A DNA stretch of 64,000 bases from Sipunculus nudus (taxonomy: Eukaryota > Annelida > Sipuncula > Golfingiida > Sipunculidae), in assembly GCA_026874595.1 (NCBI GenBank), contig CM049308.1, positions 93,547,624 through 93,611,623 on the forward strand. The letters run 5' to 3'. Under the pieces are notes generated by a model. It saw nothing but the letters and a program-made list of their open reading frames with translations. It did not search any database and was not told the origin of the DNA. The position numbers and the translations under genes are program-made. Shown in pieces: positions 1-13,069 of the stretch; within the stretch, counting starts at the first letter, position 1, and each line of letters opens with the position of its first letter.

Positions 1-1438
1 CTATGTACATGCCAGAAATTATGTCAATATTGTGTAATATGTAAACATAGTGGGCATCACAATAATGTACCTTGTCAAGACTAAAGAGATGTTGTGTCTT
101 CCTGTCACAAATTCATAAATCACTTCATCATCATAGTTAATCATAACATCATATCTGTCAAATTGAAAACTTGCAGACTACCATACACTTTAGATCCTTC
201 AACAAAAAGCCTTATGATCATTCTACTACTGCTTGTTACTGCTGGCATTGCATTCATATTTGCTCAAATATATCACAATTTTCAACCCCTCCTAAATAAA
301 TAAAAAAATAACCACTATATTTTACTCTATTAATCCATCAGTCAGGTAATTTCATTTATCATTTACTCACATATTACATTATAATCCTTTATAATAGCCC
401 AACATGTACATGATATTCATAAGCTTTATCGTCTCAATATAGAATCACAATAGTGATACATCTATAGTCCAATCGCGATCAGCTGAGCGCCGTGACCTAT
501 GGGTCCCTTTTTTAAAGCTGGGGACAAATTTTGATCTTCACAGTTTGTAACTACAAAACTATATGATTATTACGAGCCTGAGACGTTTAGAGATGTTGTT
601 GTCCTCCGTTCGTTCCTCTGTCTGACCTTTAGTAAGGCCCAAATCATTAGCGTATTGGCCAATACCATGAAACTGTGCATTATCAGAGATTTTATCATTA
701 AATTCTGTAAACCTGAAATGATGTCACTCTGACCTATATTCTGGGACTTACAGAGCGTCGTTGAGCAACCCACACTTAAATTTTATACAAACGGCCAGAT
801 ATTTCCAGAAAAACTTGGAAAGCATTTCCTTATACGGAAAACTAGTGGTGTCACCTATGGTTTTTTGAGGTTTTCTGACATATAATACCTAAGCCATTGC
901 CACTTGACAATAATGAGTTTTAATAACTAAAACACTGATCAGCATATTCTTTTATATTGTGCACATGCATTGATACAAGGATCAGAAAGTTGGGGGTTAT
1001 GACCTACCGTATAAGAGAGGTGTTTATCTTGAATATTTAAATATCAGATGAAACATTAAATTTTTCAAGATTAGGTGGATTGTTATAAAAAATTTTTATG
1101 TAAGTTGAAGGAAAGTAAGTTCTCAGATTTTTAGATCAAAAGGTAAGGAGTCAAAAGGGTCAAAGCTCATGCATGAAAGTATTCCTATAGACAAATGCAG
1201 CTGAGCGTCAAGACACATGGGTCCCTAGTTTTTATCAGTGGTTAGATTCTTTATTTGAAAATTGTCAAGTTACTTTTAATTTCAGGCAAATGAGCAGGCT
1301 TTCAGATTTATTGTATTATTGCATAAATACCGAAGTAACTTATTTTGCTGGCATTTGAAATTCTACTTGAATAAATATGATAAACGAGATCAGTGCTGAC
1401 ATTTTGAAGACATGCTTTAAATACTCTTCTTTCTGCAG
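1..1438. other. Non-coding interval upstream of the ankyrin exon
   Basis: Presumed intron of the ankyrin-repeat gene. I find no convincing exon here. The first ~70 bases resemble the dispersed repeat near 51.85 kb (shared words around 'catgccagaaat.atgtca'). Two stretches near 478-520 and 1198-1240 carry the dispersed word family 'gctgagcg...gacc.atgggtccc', also seen near 53.92 and 54.92 kb. Old repeat sequence is the likely content. Confidence 0.5.
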
Positions 1439-1517
1439 AAGGGACAAACAGCATTCTCACTAGCAGAAGCATCAGGGTTTCCTGAAGTGATTGGAATGTT
1501 ACGCGCTCGGACTAAAG
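1439..1517 (+). CDS. Ankyrin-repeat protein, internal exon
   Basis: A 79-nt exon bounded by a good acceptor (pyrimidine-rich tract then TTTCTGCAG) and a GTATTT donor. Read in phase 0 it gives 26 residues with the ankyrin-repeat pattern: KGQTAFSLAEASGFPEVI, then GMLRARTK. The G-x-T-A-x-x-L-A-x-x-x-G signature is followed by an amphipathic second helix. It ends with one unpaired G, which joins in frame to the exon at 2497 (G+AC = GAC). Ankyrin repeats are protein-binding modules, and this is probably the last repeat of a longer array encoded to the left of the window. Which ankyrin protein it belongs to cannot be told from one repeat. Seen: splice sites, frame, motif. Inferred: linkage to the next exon. 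Confidence 0.7.
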
Positions 1518-1925
1518 GTATTTACGAATTGAAATATACAGTTGTTATTTCATGTAGGCCTGCATCTTATTATTTGCCTATACTTACACGTCTACGACAT
1601 TGAACTGCATTTAATGAAAATATACTTATTGATATACTAATATGAGTTCTTGCTCGCTCCTTTTACAAGGAATCTCCCTCTGCCTCTACATAAACTCACT
1701 GACTTCCTAGGTATGTACTTTTTCTGTGTATGATAAATCTTACAATGAAAACACAGATACCAGGGTGTCCGGGCGGAAACACTGAAATGTTGTCTGACAA
1801 TATTTCAGTTTACACTGCAAAGTAAGTTTGCCTCTTGGGATAAGAGGAGCAAGAACTCTATATTTTTAAAGTTGCTTTTTATTTCTCCTTCTTCGTCTCT
1901 GTTCTTATACCAATTGTGCTTGTTT

Positions 1926-1981
1926 TCTCTCTCTCTCTCTTTATACATGTCTCTCGCTCTCTGTTTCTCTCTCTTTCTCTC
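1926..1981. repeat. CT-rich low-complexity tract
   Basis: Imperfect (CT)n/(TCTCTG)n pyrimidine run inside the ankyrin-gene intron. Confidence 0.8.
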
Positions 1982-2496
1982 TGTTTGTCGAGAATTATGA
2001 CATGAATTTCACCAGTATTTTGCACGTCTGCACGTTTAGGTGATATTCGGTAAAAACAGAACGGTGATCAATTTGTTATAAACGCACACCTCTAAATAGT
2101 ATTGACACAGGCTAAACAGCTATGGAAACCCTATAGAAACCCAATATATCTTTATAGATCTTTACTCAAACTTTTCTAGGAAATAGTAATTTGAAAAGTG
2201 ATTACAATATATATAATGAATCAGAAGAAATAAACTATAATATTTATATGTCATGCGGTATATTAGAAATAACTTTGTTCCGATTTCATACCACTTTTTT
2301 ATAGAAATGTCAATATTTCCGTGATTAAAACAAACATCCCAATTTCTGGCACTGACGTTGATTTTAAAGGTATATAGAATATCTCTAGAAAACATGAAAA
2401 GGACGATTTAAATATCTGAAAACTATTTTTTATGCATGAATATTTGACAAAATGTTTTCCTCAGTGACTATTACTTCCACTGACATATTATTTCAG

Positions 2497-2687
2497 ACAC
2501 CGTTTTGACAGGTGAAGTCAGCAAGATGGCTGATTTGACAATAAATGAGAAAGTTAGGAAACCACAATACAGTACTAAAATATCTGCCAAGGGGTTTTTA
2601 CCTGGATCCTCGATGACAAGACTGCCCACCGAGGTACCGCCACAAGCTCCCGATCCTCCAGTACCGTCCACACCAGAGGCGAGATGA
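2497..2687 (+). CDS. Ankyrin-repeat protein, C-terminal exon
   Basis: The terminal coding exon starts after a TTATTTCAG acceptor and ends at TGA (2685-2687). Its frame is the one dictated by the exon at 1439-1517: phase 1 in, no stop before 2685. It encodes about 63 residues with no repeat. A basic stretch (NEKVRKPQYSTKISAKG) is followed by a proline-rich tail (PTEVPPQAPDPPVPSTPEAR) that looks disordered and could bind SH3 or WW domains. An AATAAA lies about 210 nt downstream at 2894. An antisense ORF of similar length covers the same bases, but the splice-phase match and tail composition favour the plus strand. The intervening intron is about 980 bp. Confidence 0.65.
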
Positions 2688-2893
2688 ACCATGAGAGCTG
2701 CTGAACAAGAGCATTTACGTACTCCGCTTGTATTTTATCAGTTAACTAACCGAAGTGCTTTATATCTATATATATATATCAAGGTGACGACCGATAGGAC
2801 CAGGGTTAACCTTTAACTTAGAGCTCTTCCTGTAAGTTTATTAGTTTGTAACATAATACTAGATGCAGCCGTGGAAAATCCACGGTTCTATAA

Positions 2894-2899
2894 AATAAA
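2894..2899 (+). terminator. Candidate polyadenylation signal
   Basis: AATAAA about 207 nt after the ankyrin-gene stop codon, in AT-rich sequence. The distance is normal for a 3' UTR, but this hexamer is frequent in AT-rich DNA. Confidence 0.35.
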
Positions 2900-5676
2900 T
2901 AGTGCTGTAGGGATGAATGTTGCATATTTTAGCAAACTGTGCTATTCAACAAATGACAAAAAAAATGCGTTTTAGAAAAAGACATGAGGCATATATAGGG
3001 TCTAGGTATTATGAGTGAGATTTTTTTCATGATAAACAACATTTTTAATACCTTTCTGACAATGTACGATTTCTATGTCCCTGTGTAGTAAGCCGCCTAT
3101 TCGTATGTATTTATTTTGCCACGCGCCAGGTGAAACTGTCTACTGACGCGTGACAGTGTTTATACGTGAACAGTGTACACAAAAACACATAACTTATAAG
3201 ACAGGTTTGTAGGCTCTGACTGCAGAAACTCTTTGTTAAAATCCCTATCAATAAAATGATGTACTGGTTATATTATTTCAATCTCCCTGGTGATTGCGGA
3301 TTCTAAAAAGTATTATGTGTACAACCCCCCCCCCCCCCCCCCCCCCCGAAATGTGTTGCAGTTGTGGGACTTCCTTTCGGACAATTTTTTTAAAAACAAC
3401 CCATAAATTTGATGAACTGTTTAGGCCATATTTATCATGAAAAGATACTGATTAATGTGTAGATAACAACATACCTGTAAACCTTTAAAAATTATGTCAA
3501 ACAGGTCGTGCAACAGGTTTGAATTAAAAACCACTACTTCTTTTTGAGAGTTGAAAGGTGTTAAATTAATGGGGGTTATAGCAGGACCGACGAGACCGCG
3601 TATTGCACAAAAACTCCATGCTCCGGCAGAGCATGCTTTCTGTCCATGGTCTTAACGGGCCAGTGAGCTCGAAATGCAGGAAAATCCCCTGACGCCTCCT
3701 ATAAATGCGTCAGATACGTACTAGAGCTTAAAGCACAAAACAAATACGGGCACCTACGGGGTAATATTAAAATTATTAATTATGCAACTTTATGGGAAAT
3801 AATTCCGCAAAAGAAAACAAACTTGTGGCAGAAGGGCACACCTATGATACCTGTGCCGAATTTGAAAAGTAAAATCAGAGTGGAAGCAGAAAAACCATGG
3901 TTTAGAAAATCCCGTCTGCGTATTAATTATATAGACAGGACGTAAAAGATTCCCTACAATGTACCTTTTGCAAAACTAACAAAAAATCTTTATAAGCACA
4001 TTTTAGTATTTTTATCACTAGCCGAGCTTTAATCTAAAATTTAGCATATGTCTAAAAGGCTGTCATCACAGGTGGTTAAAAATACTCGGTGACGGATCCA
4101 CGATTTCGCTATAGAGGGGGCAAAAGGTTAAGAAAAAAAAATAACTGAAATAAAATAATGATCATAATGGCAAGTGTTTACACCTAATAATGTGCTTTTG
4201 TTTCGTCTTGTCCAAATATGTATATCTACCTAATTAACATTAAAAAGAAAATGCCATATTTCAAGGACATTGGAGACTGTAAACTTTGTTCCGTATGCAA
4301 GTGAGCTGACTATCACGTGTGTATGCTCTTTTTATGTTATGTTATCTGGGCATAGGGAGAGTCACTTTAAATATATACATATGCTGTACATGGAATAATA
4401 GTCAAGAGTTCTTGGGCCACCCCTATTCTGGAAAGATAGAGGTGTGCGGACCAAGGTAAAATGGCTATGGACAAAATAAAAACTAGGTAACTGATTGAGA
4501 AACTTTAATGTTAAAACTGAATAAAAATTACGTGGGGTCGCCTGTGGTTATCTGTGACTCGATAGGGGTTACAGTAAGAGAAAAATAGAAAGTGCAGATA
4601 TATTGAGACCAAAGTTATTTCTGTTTTTTCACTGCGACCCTGTTCGAGTGGTGCATGTCCTGTGCTCAGGCCCACGTAGGGCTCTAATGTGTAAATAACA
4701 TATTGGATTTGGACTACGTTTCCTTGATTTTTTATTCAAGCTAGCACTTGGCTATTTGAAACGGATAATAAACTATTTAACCATTGTTTTTTCTTGTTGA
4801 TTAATTTCTTCCCCTAGAATGTGTTGATCGAAAGGATGTTGTGATATTGCATGTGTAATTGTTAGTTAAATATGGAGGGGAAATAGAAAATCGAAATTAT
4901 ATCAGATACAAATGTATATGTTCGCTCAAAGCAGAAGATGTTCAAAGATAAAATGTTGATTGTTGACGTCATACGAGGTGGCATGTCAGATATTTAAATT
5001 TAAGATGGCATCGCCGTGTCAAACAATAAACATATATAAGAGCAAAACGGCGCAGCAATCCTTTCATGAAATATGGGAACCTTGTTGTTTTGACATTATC
5101 AGGAGCAAGATTATGCGTATTCTTTCACACTATCAGTTGAGTTGAACACTATCAAAATTTTCCCAGCTAAACCATACCAGCGCACAGTCTCAGTACCTCG
5201 CATACGGCTGTTTAAGACCTTGTTATGGCTCTGAGTGTTGGTAACACAGTCCACATTCGCCTGTTACCATAACAAGGCTGCGTGACCGGAGGTCCGATTG
5301 TGAGCCGCAACACGCGATGTTTCAGCCAGCCTGAACATGTTTTACATTTTATGGGCCAAGTCAGTCAGGGCAACTCTTGATTGACACGTACTCTGGCCGG
5401 GCGTTACAGGCGCTTTGTTTATTTTGACACCTCTGATCGCACCCGGTCCACAATTGTTAACACTCGTTTACAGGACTAAGCAAACCGTTTCATGGCAGTA
5501 TTTGGCAAGCACAAATTTATTTTAAAGGGAAGAAGCTTTTTTCCCGTGTAAATTCAACATGCTTTATATGTGACTGTGCCCCTTTAATGACATAATTAGA
5601 CGCCACCCTAAAATAGAGATCATCATAACGATCTCAGGGCGGCTATGATTTAAAAATAAACTTTTCCTGCACTGCC
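2900..5676. other. Intergenic interval, no gene seen
   Basis: No exon with paired splice sites or a recognisable protein. The interval contains the poly-C tract and a small hairpin at 5218-5277 whose 11-bp arms are CCTTGTTATGG and its complement. The rest is AT-rich unique-looking sequence. Confidence 0.5.
3325..3347. repeat. Poly-C tract
   Basis: Uninterrupted run of about 23 C. Similar C or G runs occur at 10908, 13154, 15381, 18692, 21594, 34204 and 61545, several inside transposon-derived sequence. Confidence 0.9.
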
Positions 5677-5684
5677 CCACATAC

Positions 5685-5854
5685 CACAGGCACTTGAATC
5701 CCAACTTATAATAATGTCTTCATATCTCCATTATTTAGTGATAGCATAGTATGACCGTTTTATTATTGGTTCGTTTGAACTGATTCTGTCGTAGTATTTT
5801 TAAGAACATTGGAGATATGAAGACCTAATTATAAATAGGGATTCAAGCGCCTTT
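5685..5854. mobile_element. MITE-like element, about 170 bp
   Basis: The two ends are long imperfect inverted repeats: left CACAGGCACTTGAATCCC continuing through a stretch ending near 'cttcatatctcc', right the complement ending 'gggattcaagcgcc'. The arms cover about 45 bp each. Near-identical 8-bp direct repeats flank it (CCACATAC at 5677 and CCATATAC at 5855), which fits a hAT-type target duplication. Right-end halves of the same family occur at about 49470-49564 and 61684-61702. No coding capacity. Confidence 0.6.
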
Positions 5855-5862
5855 CCATATAC

Positions 5863-8664
5863 CGATATTCATACTCAATATAAACATTATTTCGATGGGT
5901 CTATATTAAGGCTGATCCCCATCAAAGGCCTTATGGTAAATGATATCGCCTATCTTTACCAGACAGATTTCTTAGATGTGAGAATCTCTAATCCTGAGGA
6001 CAGCGGTCCTCAAGGGTACCTTTTCATGAGCAAATGTAACGAAAGATTATAAATGATCCAAATACACACACGAAGTGTCGCATTCGTGGAACATAATAAA
6101 CATAATATAACCGAAAGTATAGTCAACTAAGGCAGCAACACTAAACGATGTCTCCTGTTACTTATTGTTGCACGATAAGCAAAGTTAACGGAAATTTTCT
6201 AAAGCATCAACAAATTCAAATTTAATATATTTCCAGTTTAGTGGAGTATACGTGTGTGCGTAAGTGTGTAAAGCATGTTCTCGCCTCGATATCACGTAGG
6301 ATGCCCTTGACACCAGGAACAAATCCGGTCAAAAAATGCATGCAGAAGATCGTGACCAGGCGAAGTTTTAAGACTGCTTTGTGATGCTACCGGTGCTTTC
6401 TTTGAATCAGAATTTGACTAAACGGAACAGAACTTGCCGCCGTCGGGCATACTTGGAACGGCGTTTTGTAACATACATATTTTACATGCATGGTTCCTAT
6501 TTTACTTTATCCTGATGCAATAGCAATAAGAGATCCCTTGGATTAAGTGTTCTATTGCCAGGTGTCAAGGCTGGGTCCTATTAAAGGGGTTCTATTACTA
6601 TAACTATTACTTCTGGGTCTATCTATTATGATTTCTATAACATCATTTTTTCATCTTTTACTACTACTATTACTTCTGTATTTAAAAACTGGATGTTAGC
6701 ATGAACTCTCACCTGGCCCTCTATAATGCCCACCCAATTCTCAATTCCTAGGTGAACTAGCTTATTCCTGTATTTAAATTATAATATGAATTATAATAAT
6801 TAAAAATTAAACTAAATAATTTGGAAGTATTTATTATTGATAAACTTTCACTCTCAATTAAAGTGTACGTCTCGACTAAGTTCAGCATTATTTATTTCCA
6901 GCAAGTTCATTATCAGTACAACATAAAACCAGTACGTACATGTTCGCAACGATTTAAGACGGTGTCCGTTACCTTTAATTTTACGTTTTGATACAATTTA
7001 GCATATATAAATACAATAAGTTCCTGTTCAGGGCAACATAAACCAAGGTAATTTCATGTTCGACAAATCTTCAGTTATATCACATTGATTCTCTTCTGTG
7101 ATGCAGATCGGTCTAGTTCATTACGGAAAATAACTATACAAACTGAACACAGGACAGTTAACAAAAGGGAAAAACGTCTTTTTATTCCAGGAGTATGTTT
7201 CTTTAAGGATCATATTTATTTCAAGTATCCGGTCTTTGCATCTCCAGATCTTGAGATTTATTAATACTGAAAAATAGGAAGAAAATCAAATTAAAAAAAA
7301 AAATAAAGCGCTACGCATTTATCCCGTTGGGACCAAACGGTTTAGTTCACCCGTTGGGACCAAAATAAATGGTCGTAAAAAACGGAAATAAGATGTGGCG
7401 ATGTTTAAATAAATGATAGTAATAGCGACAAAATCAGGGCCATGAAGAGGTGGTCTTGATTTTGAGGTGGTCGCTTTACCGAGGTGGTCGTAAGGCGAGG
7501 TTTTACTGTACTTTGAAAAACTGAAAGTTTCTATTACATTTACCTGTTATTATTACCCAGTCCCGCCTAGGTAGTATGTATTACAGAGTTGTCCCCTTTG
7601 CGTCCAAAACTAACCTTGCTTATTTTAACTCATCATCCACCAAAAAATTAGTTGGTTTTAAGAATACACCATAAATGTCTCCAGTATCTAGTATTTCATC
7701 CATATCTTTACAGCTTTGACACAACCCTTGCCATCTATGGCGAAGTATGCAAACGGTAGGTCCGTTTGACGGCTAGCTGTACGTTGAGCCATTCTTCGAT
7801 AAACCATCGACCTTGTACTGAAGTCATTTCCATCCACAACACATTATTTGATTAAGAGTAATCCCTGTTGCTCACATGATTTTCAGACAGCTAAGCTAAT
7901 GATGCTCCATTCAGTGTTTTAGCCCTAAAAAGAATGGAGTCTGAACACCTTGGGGGAGAGTAGCTCTTGTGATACGGCGCGATCTCAAACAGGAATCGTA
8001 TGTAAATTAACAGGAGGTCTATGTACATTACCTCCAAAACTTTGATAGACGGTGGTTCCTCATGGGACCCTTACCGTCAACTAATTATAGACACTTCTCA
8101 GCCTTACCAGCATACTTTGCCAGAAAAAATATCTGATTTTCTTGAGAGTAGGTGTCAATATTTTCATATATCAGGTATGAGGGAGGACCCAAGAGAAAGT
8201 TCCTGAAATGTGTTGGACTACAGCTGGATTTAAGTATTATATATGCAAGAATAAAATTAATACGGAACATTTTCTCAAAAACTCTGAAATGGAAATTCCT
8301 TGATTTCCTATTTTCCTAAAATCAGGAAATTTCCTGTAATTTCTCATGGTTGATATATATTGAACATTACATGTTATGCCCCAAATGAACCCACATGTAT
8401 GTATTATGTGTAATTTAATTTGTAGGGGCTGTTGTATGTCTGCATGCCCAACGCCGAATATCGTGATCTGAATAACTCCAATCATATTTGACCAAGCTTT
8501 ACAGGGTTAACTCTCCACCAAAACCCTCAAGCGATAACAATTCAAAGGGTTTTAAACAACGTTTGCGTTACTCTTGCATCTACGATGCTATGCCTGGGAA
8601 AATAAATGTGATTAAACGCTGTACACAGACGAACTATATATAAAGAAATATGAATTTGTTTTAG
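5863..8664. other. Intergenic interval, no gene seen
   Basis: AT-rich. Near 7460-7512 the words GAGGTGGTCGTAAGGCGAGG and TTTTACTGTA resemble the terminus of a pogo/Tc1-like DNA transposon, but I do not see the opposite end. A 'ttgggaccaaa' word is repeated near 7328-7362. Short ORFs here lack splice or protein support. Confidence 0.45.
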
Positions 8665-8811
8665 CATCAGTTGTTGCCCATAATTCTGAGACCTGTGACA
8701 CGACGTCATGAGTCCTGTGACATGACATCCAAATGCTCAGAACCTTAAGTAAAACGCGTTTAAATATAAGACAAGTAAAGCCAGCCATTTTACAGTCTGT
8801 CATTTTATGTT

Positions 8812-9106
8812 CGTTTTTAAAAGGTTAGGTACATGGCCTGTTGGTGGCATTGTCTGTCGAGGGTGGAGGTATCCATACGATAAGAATGATATGTTAACAA
8901 TACACTTTCTGGATTTCAGGTTTTATATGCCTTGAGGTTAGGAATAATCCAGAAATAATAACCTGGCGTTAAGACATTAGAGCGAATCTGCGAGGTTCTA
9001 TCGTGATTATACCATTATGCCATGGAGTGATCGGCGGCGGGGTTCGAACCCGGGACCTTCAGCTCTGAAGTCCAACGCCTTAACTACTACGCTACGCCCT
9101 ACCCCG
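8812..9106 (-). mobile_element. tRNA-derived SINE, copy 1
   Basis: On the minus strand the element starts with a tRNA-like head. A B box of GGGTTCGAACCCC lies near 9040-9052, and an A-box-like stretch (GCGTAGCGTAGTAGTTAAGG) lies upstream. A tRNA-unrelated body follows, ending 'gacaatgccaccaacaggcc'. Imperfect 12-bp target duplications flank it (TCATTTTATGTT at 8800, TCATTCTATGTT at 9107). The same body occurs at 46495-46781. The paralogous site in copy B (about 18391-18405) has one uninterrupted copy of the target, a natural empty site. Confidence 0.85.
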
Positions 9107-9588
9107 TCATTCTATGTTTTAACATATTTATATTTCCCTCATTTAACATCATTCAAATCTTTGAAAATGACAAATGAACAGTTTTCTCCATTTTCCTCAG
9201 TGTTCTCAACAGGGATTCAGAAGTGCAAATATCACCAGTTTATGTTATTTATTTTCTTGGTCCGTCTTTGCACAGAATATTTTGTTATGGAATATGAACA
9301 TAAACTTGGGGACATCGAAGGTATTTAGGGTAGTGTTTAGGACGATAAGGATTGAAGAGATTATTATATAAAAGAGCACTAATTATTTTTATGAAGACCA
9401 ATAAGCATCCGCAACTACTCCCCTAAAAATATTTTCAAGGAGACACCCCTCCGCAACAATGCCCCCAACCCCATGCTCGTTTTATATTTCATCATATGAT
9501 ACAAATCCCATATTTGCACATACAAACAGATGGCTGAAGATGCATGCATATCCACGCTGGTCAATTGTTTATAAAGATACTTTTTTTA

Positions 9589-9643
9589 ACTTTCTGCATT
9601 TTATGTTGTATTAAAAAAAACTTTCTGCATTTTATGTTGTATT
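9589..9643. repeat. 24-bp direct duplication
   Basis: The word ACTTTCTGCATTTTATGTTG occurs twice, separated by a short A run. The matching place in copy B has a single diverged copy. Confidence 0.7.
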
Positions 9644-10060
9644 GTCCAACAGCAGAAACATTAGACGATCCTACGACTGAATATATACTTTCTTAACATG
9701 ACATGTTTAAATACCATGATCGGTTACAAACATGAGTATTATAAGTCATCTGCCTATTAATTATAAACTTTCAAAAAGCTTTGTTTCTTGTTTAACATTA
9801 GGTTTCCCAATAACATATATGTTTATGTGTACATGGCAATCTGGAAGACCACTTATTTTCCAAACACATTCCCATGTGTGAAAGGTAACAATATGGAATT
9901 TAAAGATGACTCGTTAGTGAACACGTAGAGTAGAGTAACATGCATTAGTAATTGACATCACAATCACCATTCCAATCTATGAATCAATGATTTTCATTTC
10001 ATATTGAATTATTATTACTGAATCTTTATTTGATCTTAATATTCAATCCATATATTTCAG

Positions 10061-12000
10061 ATCCTGATGTGGAAGATTCAGGGGGCGTACCCAGAGGGGG
10101 GCCGCCCGGTTGCATCTAGTACTCGCCTTCCTATCGGAATTTCACTTAATCTAATACTAATATATATATTAAGGCATATATATGATTATATATATATATA
10201 CATATATATGCATTAAATTGCATTTGCTATCAGATGCGGATCAAGAGGGGACGCCTTTGGCGCGCGGCCCCCCATTGAGCTGCAATTTCTCTCATTTTAT
10301 CTAATTTCCCGAATTTCACGATTAATTTTCGTTTTTCAAATTTCTTTTAATTTAAATAACAATTAGATTTTATTAAAATTATCTGTAGTTTATTACTCTG
10401 CAAATTCATTAGTTGAGGATGAAGATATTTACGAACAGCTGCAGAACAACTGCAGAGCACCAGGCCCTGTATGGGGTAACCCTTGACAATCTCACGGCTC
10501 CACTGGTGATACGGTTGTGGAACTCGCGAACTTTGCTCTCAGGAGTCCTGTGTGCTGTCGAGACCCTAGATCCCGGAAAAATTTTGTTTAACAAAATTTA
10601 ACATAAGACATCAAAATATCAGTTATTTCACTCTTAGCATTACATATAAAAGATAATATTTTGCAAGTTATAACGTAAATGCACCTTTGCGCCATTGACT
10701 TAACCATGTTAAAAAATTGACATTTTATATCCTAATTTGAAGAAATATAAATATTAAATATTGAACCTTTTTACAGTCTGACTACATACGTAAAGACATA
10801 AGAGAACAATAATTGAAAAAAATATATATTTTTTTCATACACTAAAACATATAACGTATAGTAATAATATATATATATATATGTATACCCATGTTTACAT
10901 ATAAGCGCCCCCCCCCCCCCCCCTTTGCGAAATTCTGGATCCGCCACTGAAAATGGCCCCCTCCCCTCCCTTAATCCCAGCTAGGCCCCTGGAAGACATA
11001 CGTCGTGATACTGAAGGATTAAACATCGGGCGGGAACCCAAACAGGGGTTGAGACAACGCAGCAAGTACAGTCTCGGGGCCACCTACATTATATTTGAAT
11101 GTGGTCGGGGTGACCAACTAACTGTTCCCTCGCTACTTAGGCGTGTGCCAAGGTCCAAATAAAATCTGGCGTCTTTATGAACCAAAATTGATGAAATCAG
11201 AAACCCAATCGTAAAATATCAAAGGAGAGAGACAGGTGAAAAAGGGGTTTTGTACCCAGATGGATCTGATCAATTTGGCTTACAAAGAGTGCGAGTATGA
11301 AGAACTCCGTGTGACCGCACGGTTTGGGTCGTTTTACATGTTTGACGACCCGCCTTCCCATAAGATGAAGGTGGACGGTGAATAAGTTTGTTCGAAATCA
11401 AGGAAAGTTTGAACCAGGCAAGAAGCTCTTCCGTTCATCGTTTATACCGAGGGATCTGTCCCACGGCCGACTTGAAGACTATTTAGAAAGAGAGTGATAC
11501 GATCTGTATAACACAGAAGCTCGATATATCATCACTTGTAAACAAAAGGGACAGTCAAAGTTTGAATACAGTGTAGCACTTAGTGGTGATTTTGGAATTC
11601 GTTGAGGTACGGTAACCCGATGTGAAGTGGATGTATTTTAACGTAAGCGCTCCGAGCCCCAGAAGAGAGATGTTCGGCTGACGGTGCAATCAACCAGATA
11701 TGTTGAAGATGAGGACGACCCCGCCACGTGGAGATACCGCCATGCTGACGTCATCAGACTGGATGGAGACGAGGTTATCGTCCAGCCTGAATTCAACAAG
11801 GAATGTTCTTTTGTCAGGAGGAAAGTCACAAGGAAATTCAAACGACCAGAACGAGCTGCAGATCCGTTTGATGCGGAAGTCCATCTTGTGCGGTCACAGG
11901 AGAATTTCCGGCCTGATTACAGAGGGTGGTTCACTGAACATTCATTATGGCGCAACGAAGGCATTCGGTAATTTTCCACTGGAAGTTTTGTCAATGCAGT
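10061..12000 (+). pseudogene. Broken copy of the 377-residue protein gene (exon 2)
   Basis: Homologous throughout to the exon at 19315-20408, starting after the same 'tatatttcag' acceptor. A 913-bp hAT-like element splits it after the first ~17 bases. Downstream reading shifts frame several times. An extra T in 'gattttggaattc' and a missing A in 'aacgtaagcgc' are visible against copy B, and 'gagtgatacg' replaces a glycine codon with TGA. A deletion near 11955 removes about 20 codons before the conserved NFPLE end. No homologue of exon 1 is seen upstream. Open stretches such as 11684-11971 are fragments and not genes. Confidence 0.85.
10079..10991. mobile_element. hAT-like DNA transposon insertion (non-autonomous)
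   Basis: Begins CAGGGGGCG and ends GGCCCCTG, short inverted termini of the CAGGG type usual in hAT elements. The right flank is GAAGACAT, the left flank a degraded GAAGATT, and the uninterrupted paralogue at 19324 onward reads GGAAGACAT once. This fits an 8-bp target duplication. No transposase ORF. Inside, CAGATGCGGATCAAG (10231) and the complement of CAGTGGCGGATCCAG (ending 10949) suggest a second hAT-like element nested within the first; that part is less certain because no flanking duplication is visible. Confidence 0.65.
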
Positions 12001-13012
12001 AATCTTTTACCGTCAACAGACCGATCACACAAATTATAACATTAGTAAACACGAGAAGTCACAGATCTTCATCATAAAGGGTTTTCGTCTGCCGTCATAG
12101 AACATCTGTGATGACAATAGTCCTGTCAAACCACAATTAGTCAGCTCTCAGATACCTGGACTTGGATTATAAACAGCAAGCTCAATTTAGTATTCATTTA
12201 ATTCTCCTTTTTAAATGAGTCTCTGTATGTGATGTGAAGTGTTCTATTTACTTATTATGGTTCATAACCGAAATGAGAATGGAGCCGGCGAATCCCTTGG
12301 TTTGTAATTTATAGCCTTGCACTGAGGCAACTTATGACAATATAGGACCTACCTGTCGGAAAATGGGAAATATTCTCAGAAACTATAATAGAAATGGCGC
12401 CACCTGCATGTTACAAACTGTGTCAGTCGTATCATCAGATGTCTGCATATCTTCGTGAAGAATTAAGGCGTTCAAGATTCTATATTTGAGTGAGAGGGCG
12501 GATAGGGCCATATAGGTGGGCAACTAATAACAAAACGTCGAAAATTTCAGTATATGTATATTGAACAATATCAGTATATTTTTATCAAATATTTATTTGT
12601 CTGTACCACAATACATCACAGTGTACCACCATCACCATAAAAAACGGGGATAATGCAACCCATGCTGTACACAATGTAACCATTTTGTAAACATAGAAAC
12701 ACAAGGATCAAAACTTTGATTTCTAAATATTTGCACATAAATTTGCTTATTAGTAAAGCAGATGGGTCTTTTTGTCATATCAGTATTTAAATAACTATAA
12801 CAAAAAGCAGATATAAACAAAGAAATGATTGATAGTGAAATGATTGTAACATGACATCAGTGGTGTATCTAGACGGTTGCTGCAGGGGGTCATGGCCCCC
12901 TCCATCCGACTTTGTTTGTAATATTGACGGAAAACATTCCACACACTAATAGCTATTAATATCTATTACTCTTGTTTTCAGTCTTAAAATGAATATTAAA
13001 GTAGGCTGATTC

Positions 13013-13013
<1 letters not shown>

Positions 13014-13066
<53 letters not shown>
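13014..13066. repeat. (TA)n microsatellite
   Basis: About 53 bases of alternating TA. The matching TA run in the duplicate copy is at about 21513-21556. Both sit between 'cagggggtcatggccccc' and a poly-C tract, suggesting the microsatellite was in the ancestral unit, possibly in a small DNA transposon. Confidence 0.9.

Positions 13067-13069
<3 letters not shown>

Noticed and set aside
5218-5277. Hairpin as a structured RNA or terminator
   Set aside because: An 11-bp stem with a long loop in intergenic AT-rich DNA is not enough evidence.
9033-9106. tRNA gene on the minus strand
   Set aside because: The tRNA-like sequence is fused to a SINE body and flanked by target duplications; the same holds at 46710-46781.
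10061-12000. Retrocopy origin for the pseudogene
   Set aside because: Intron sequence and about 1.3 kb of 3' flank are duplicated with it and no poly-A is present.
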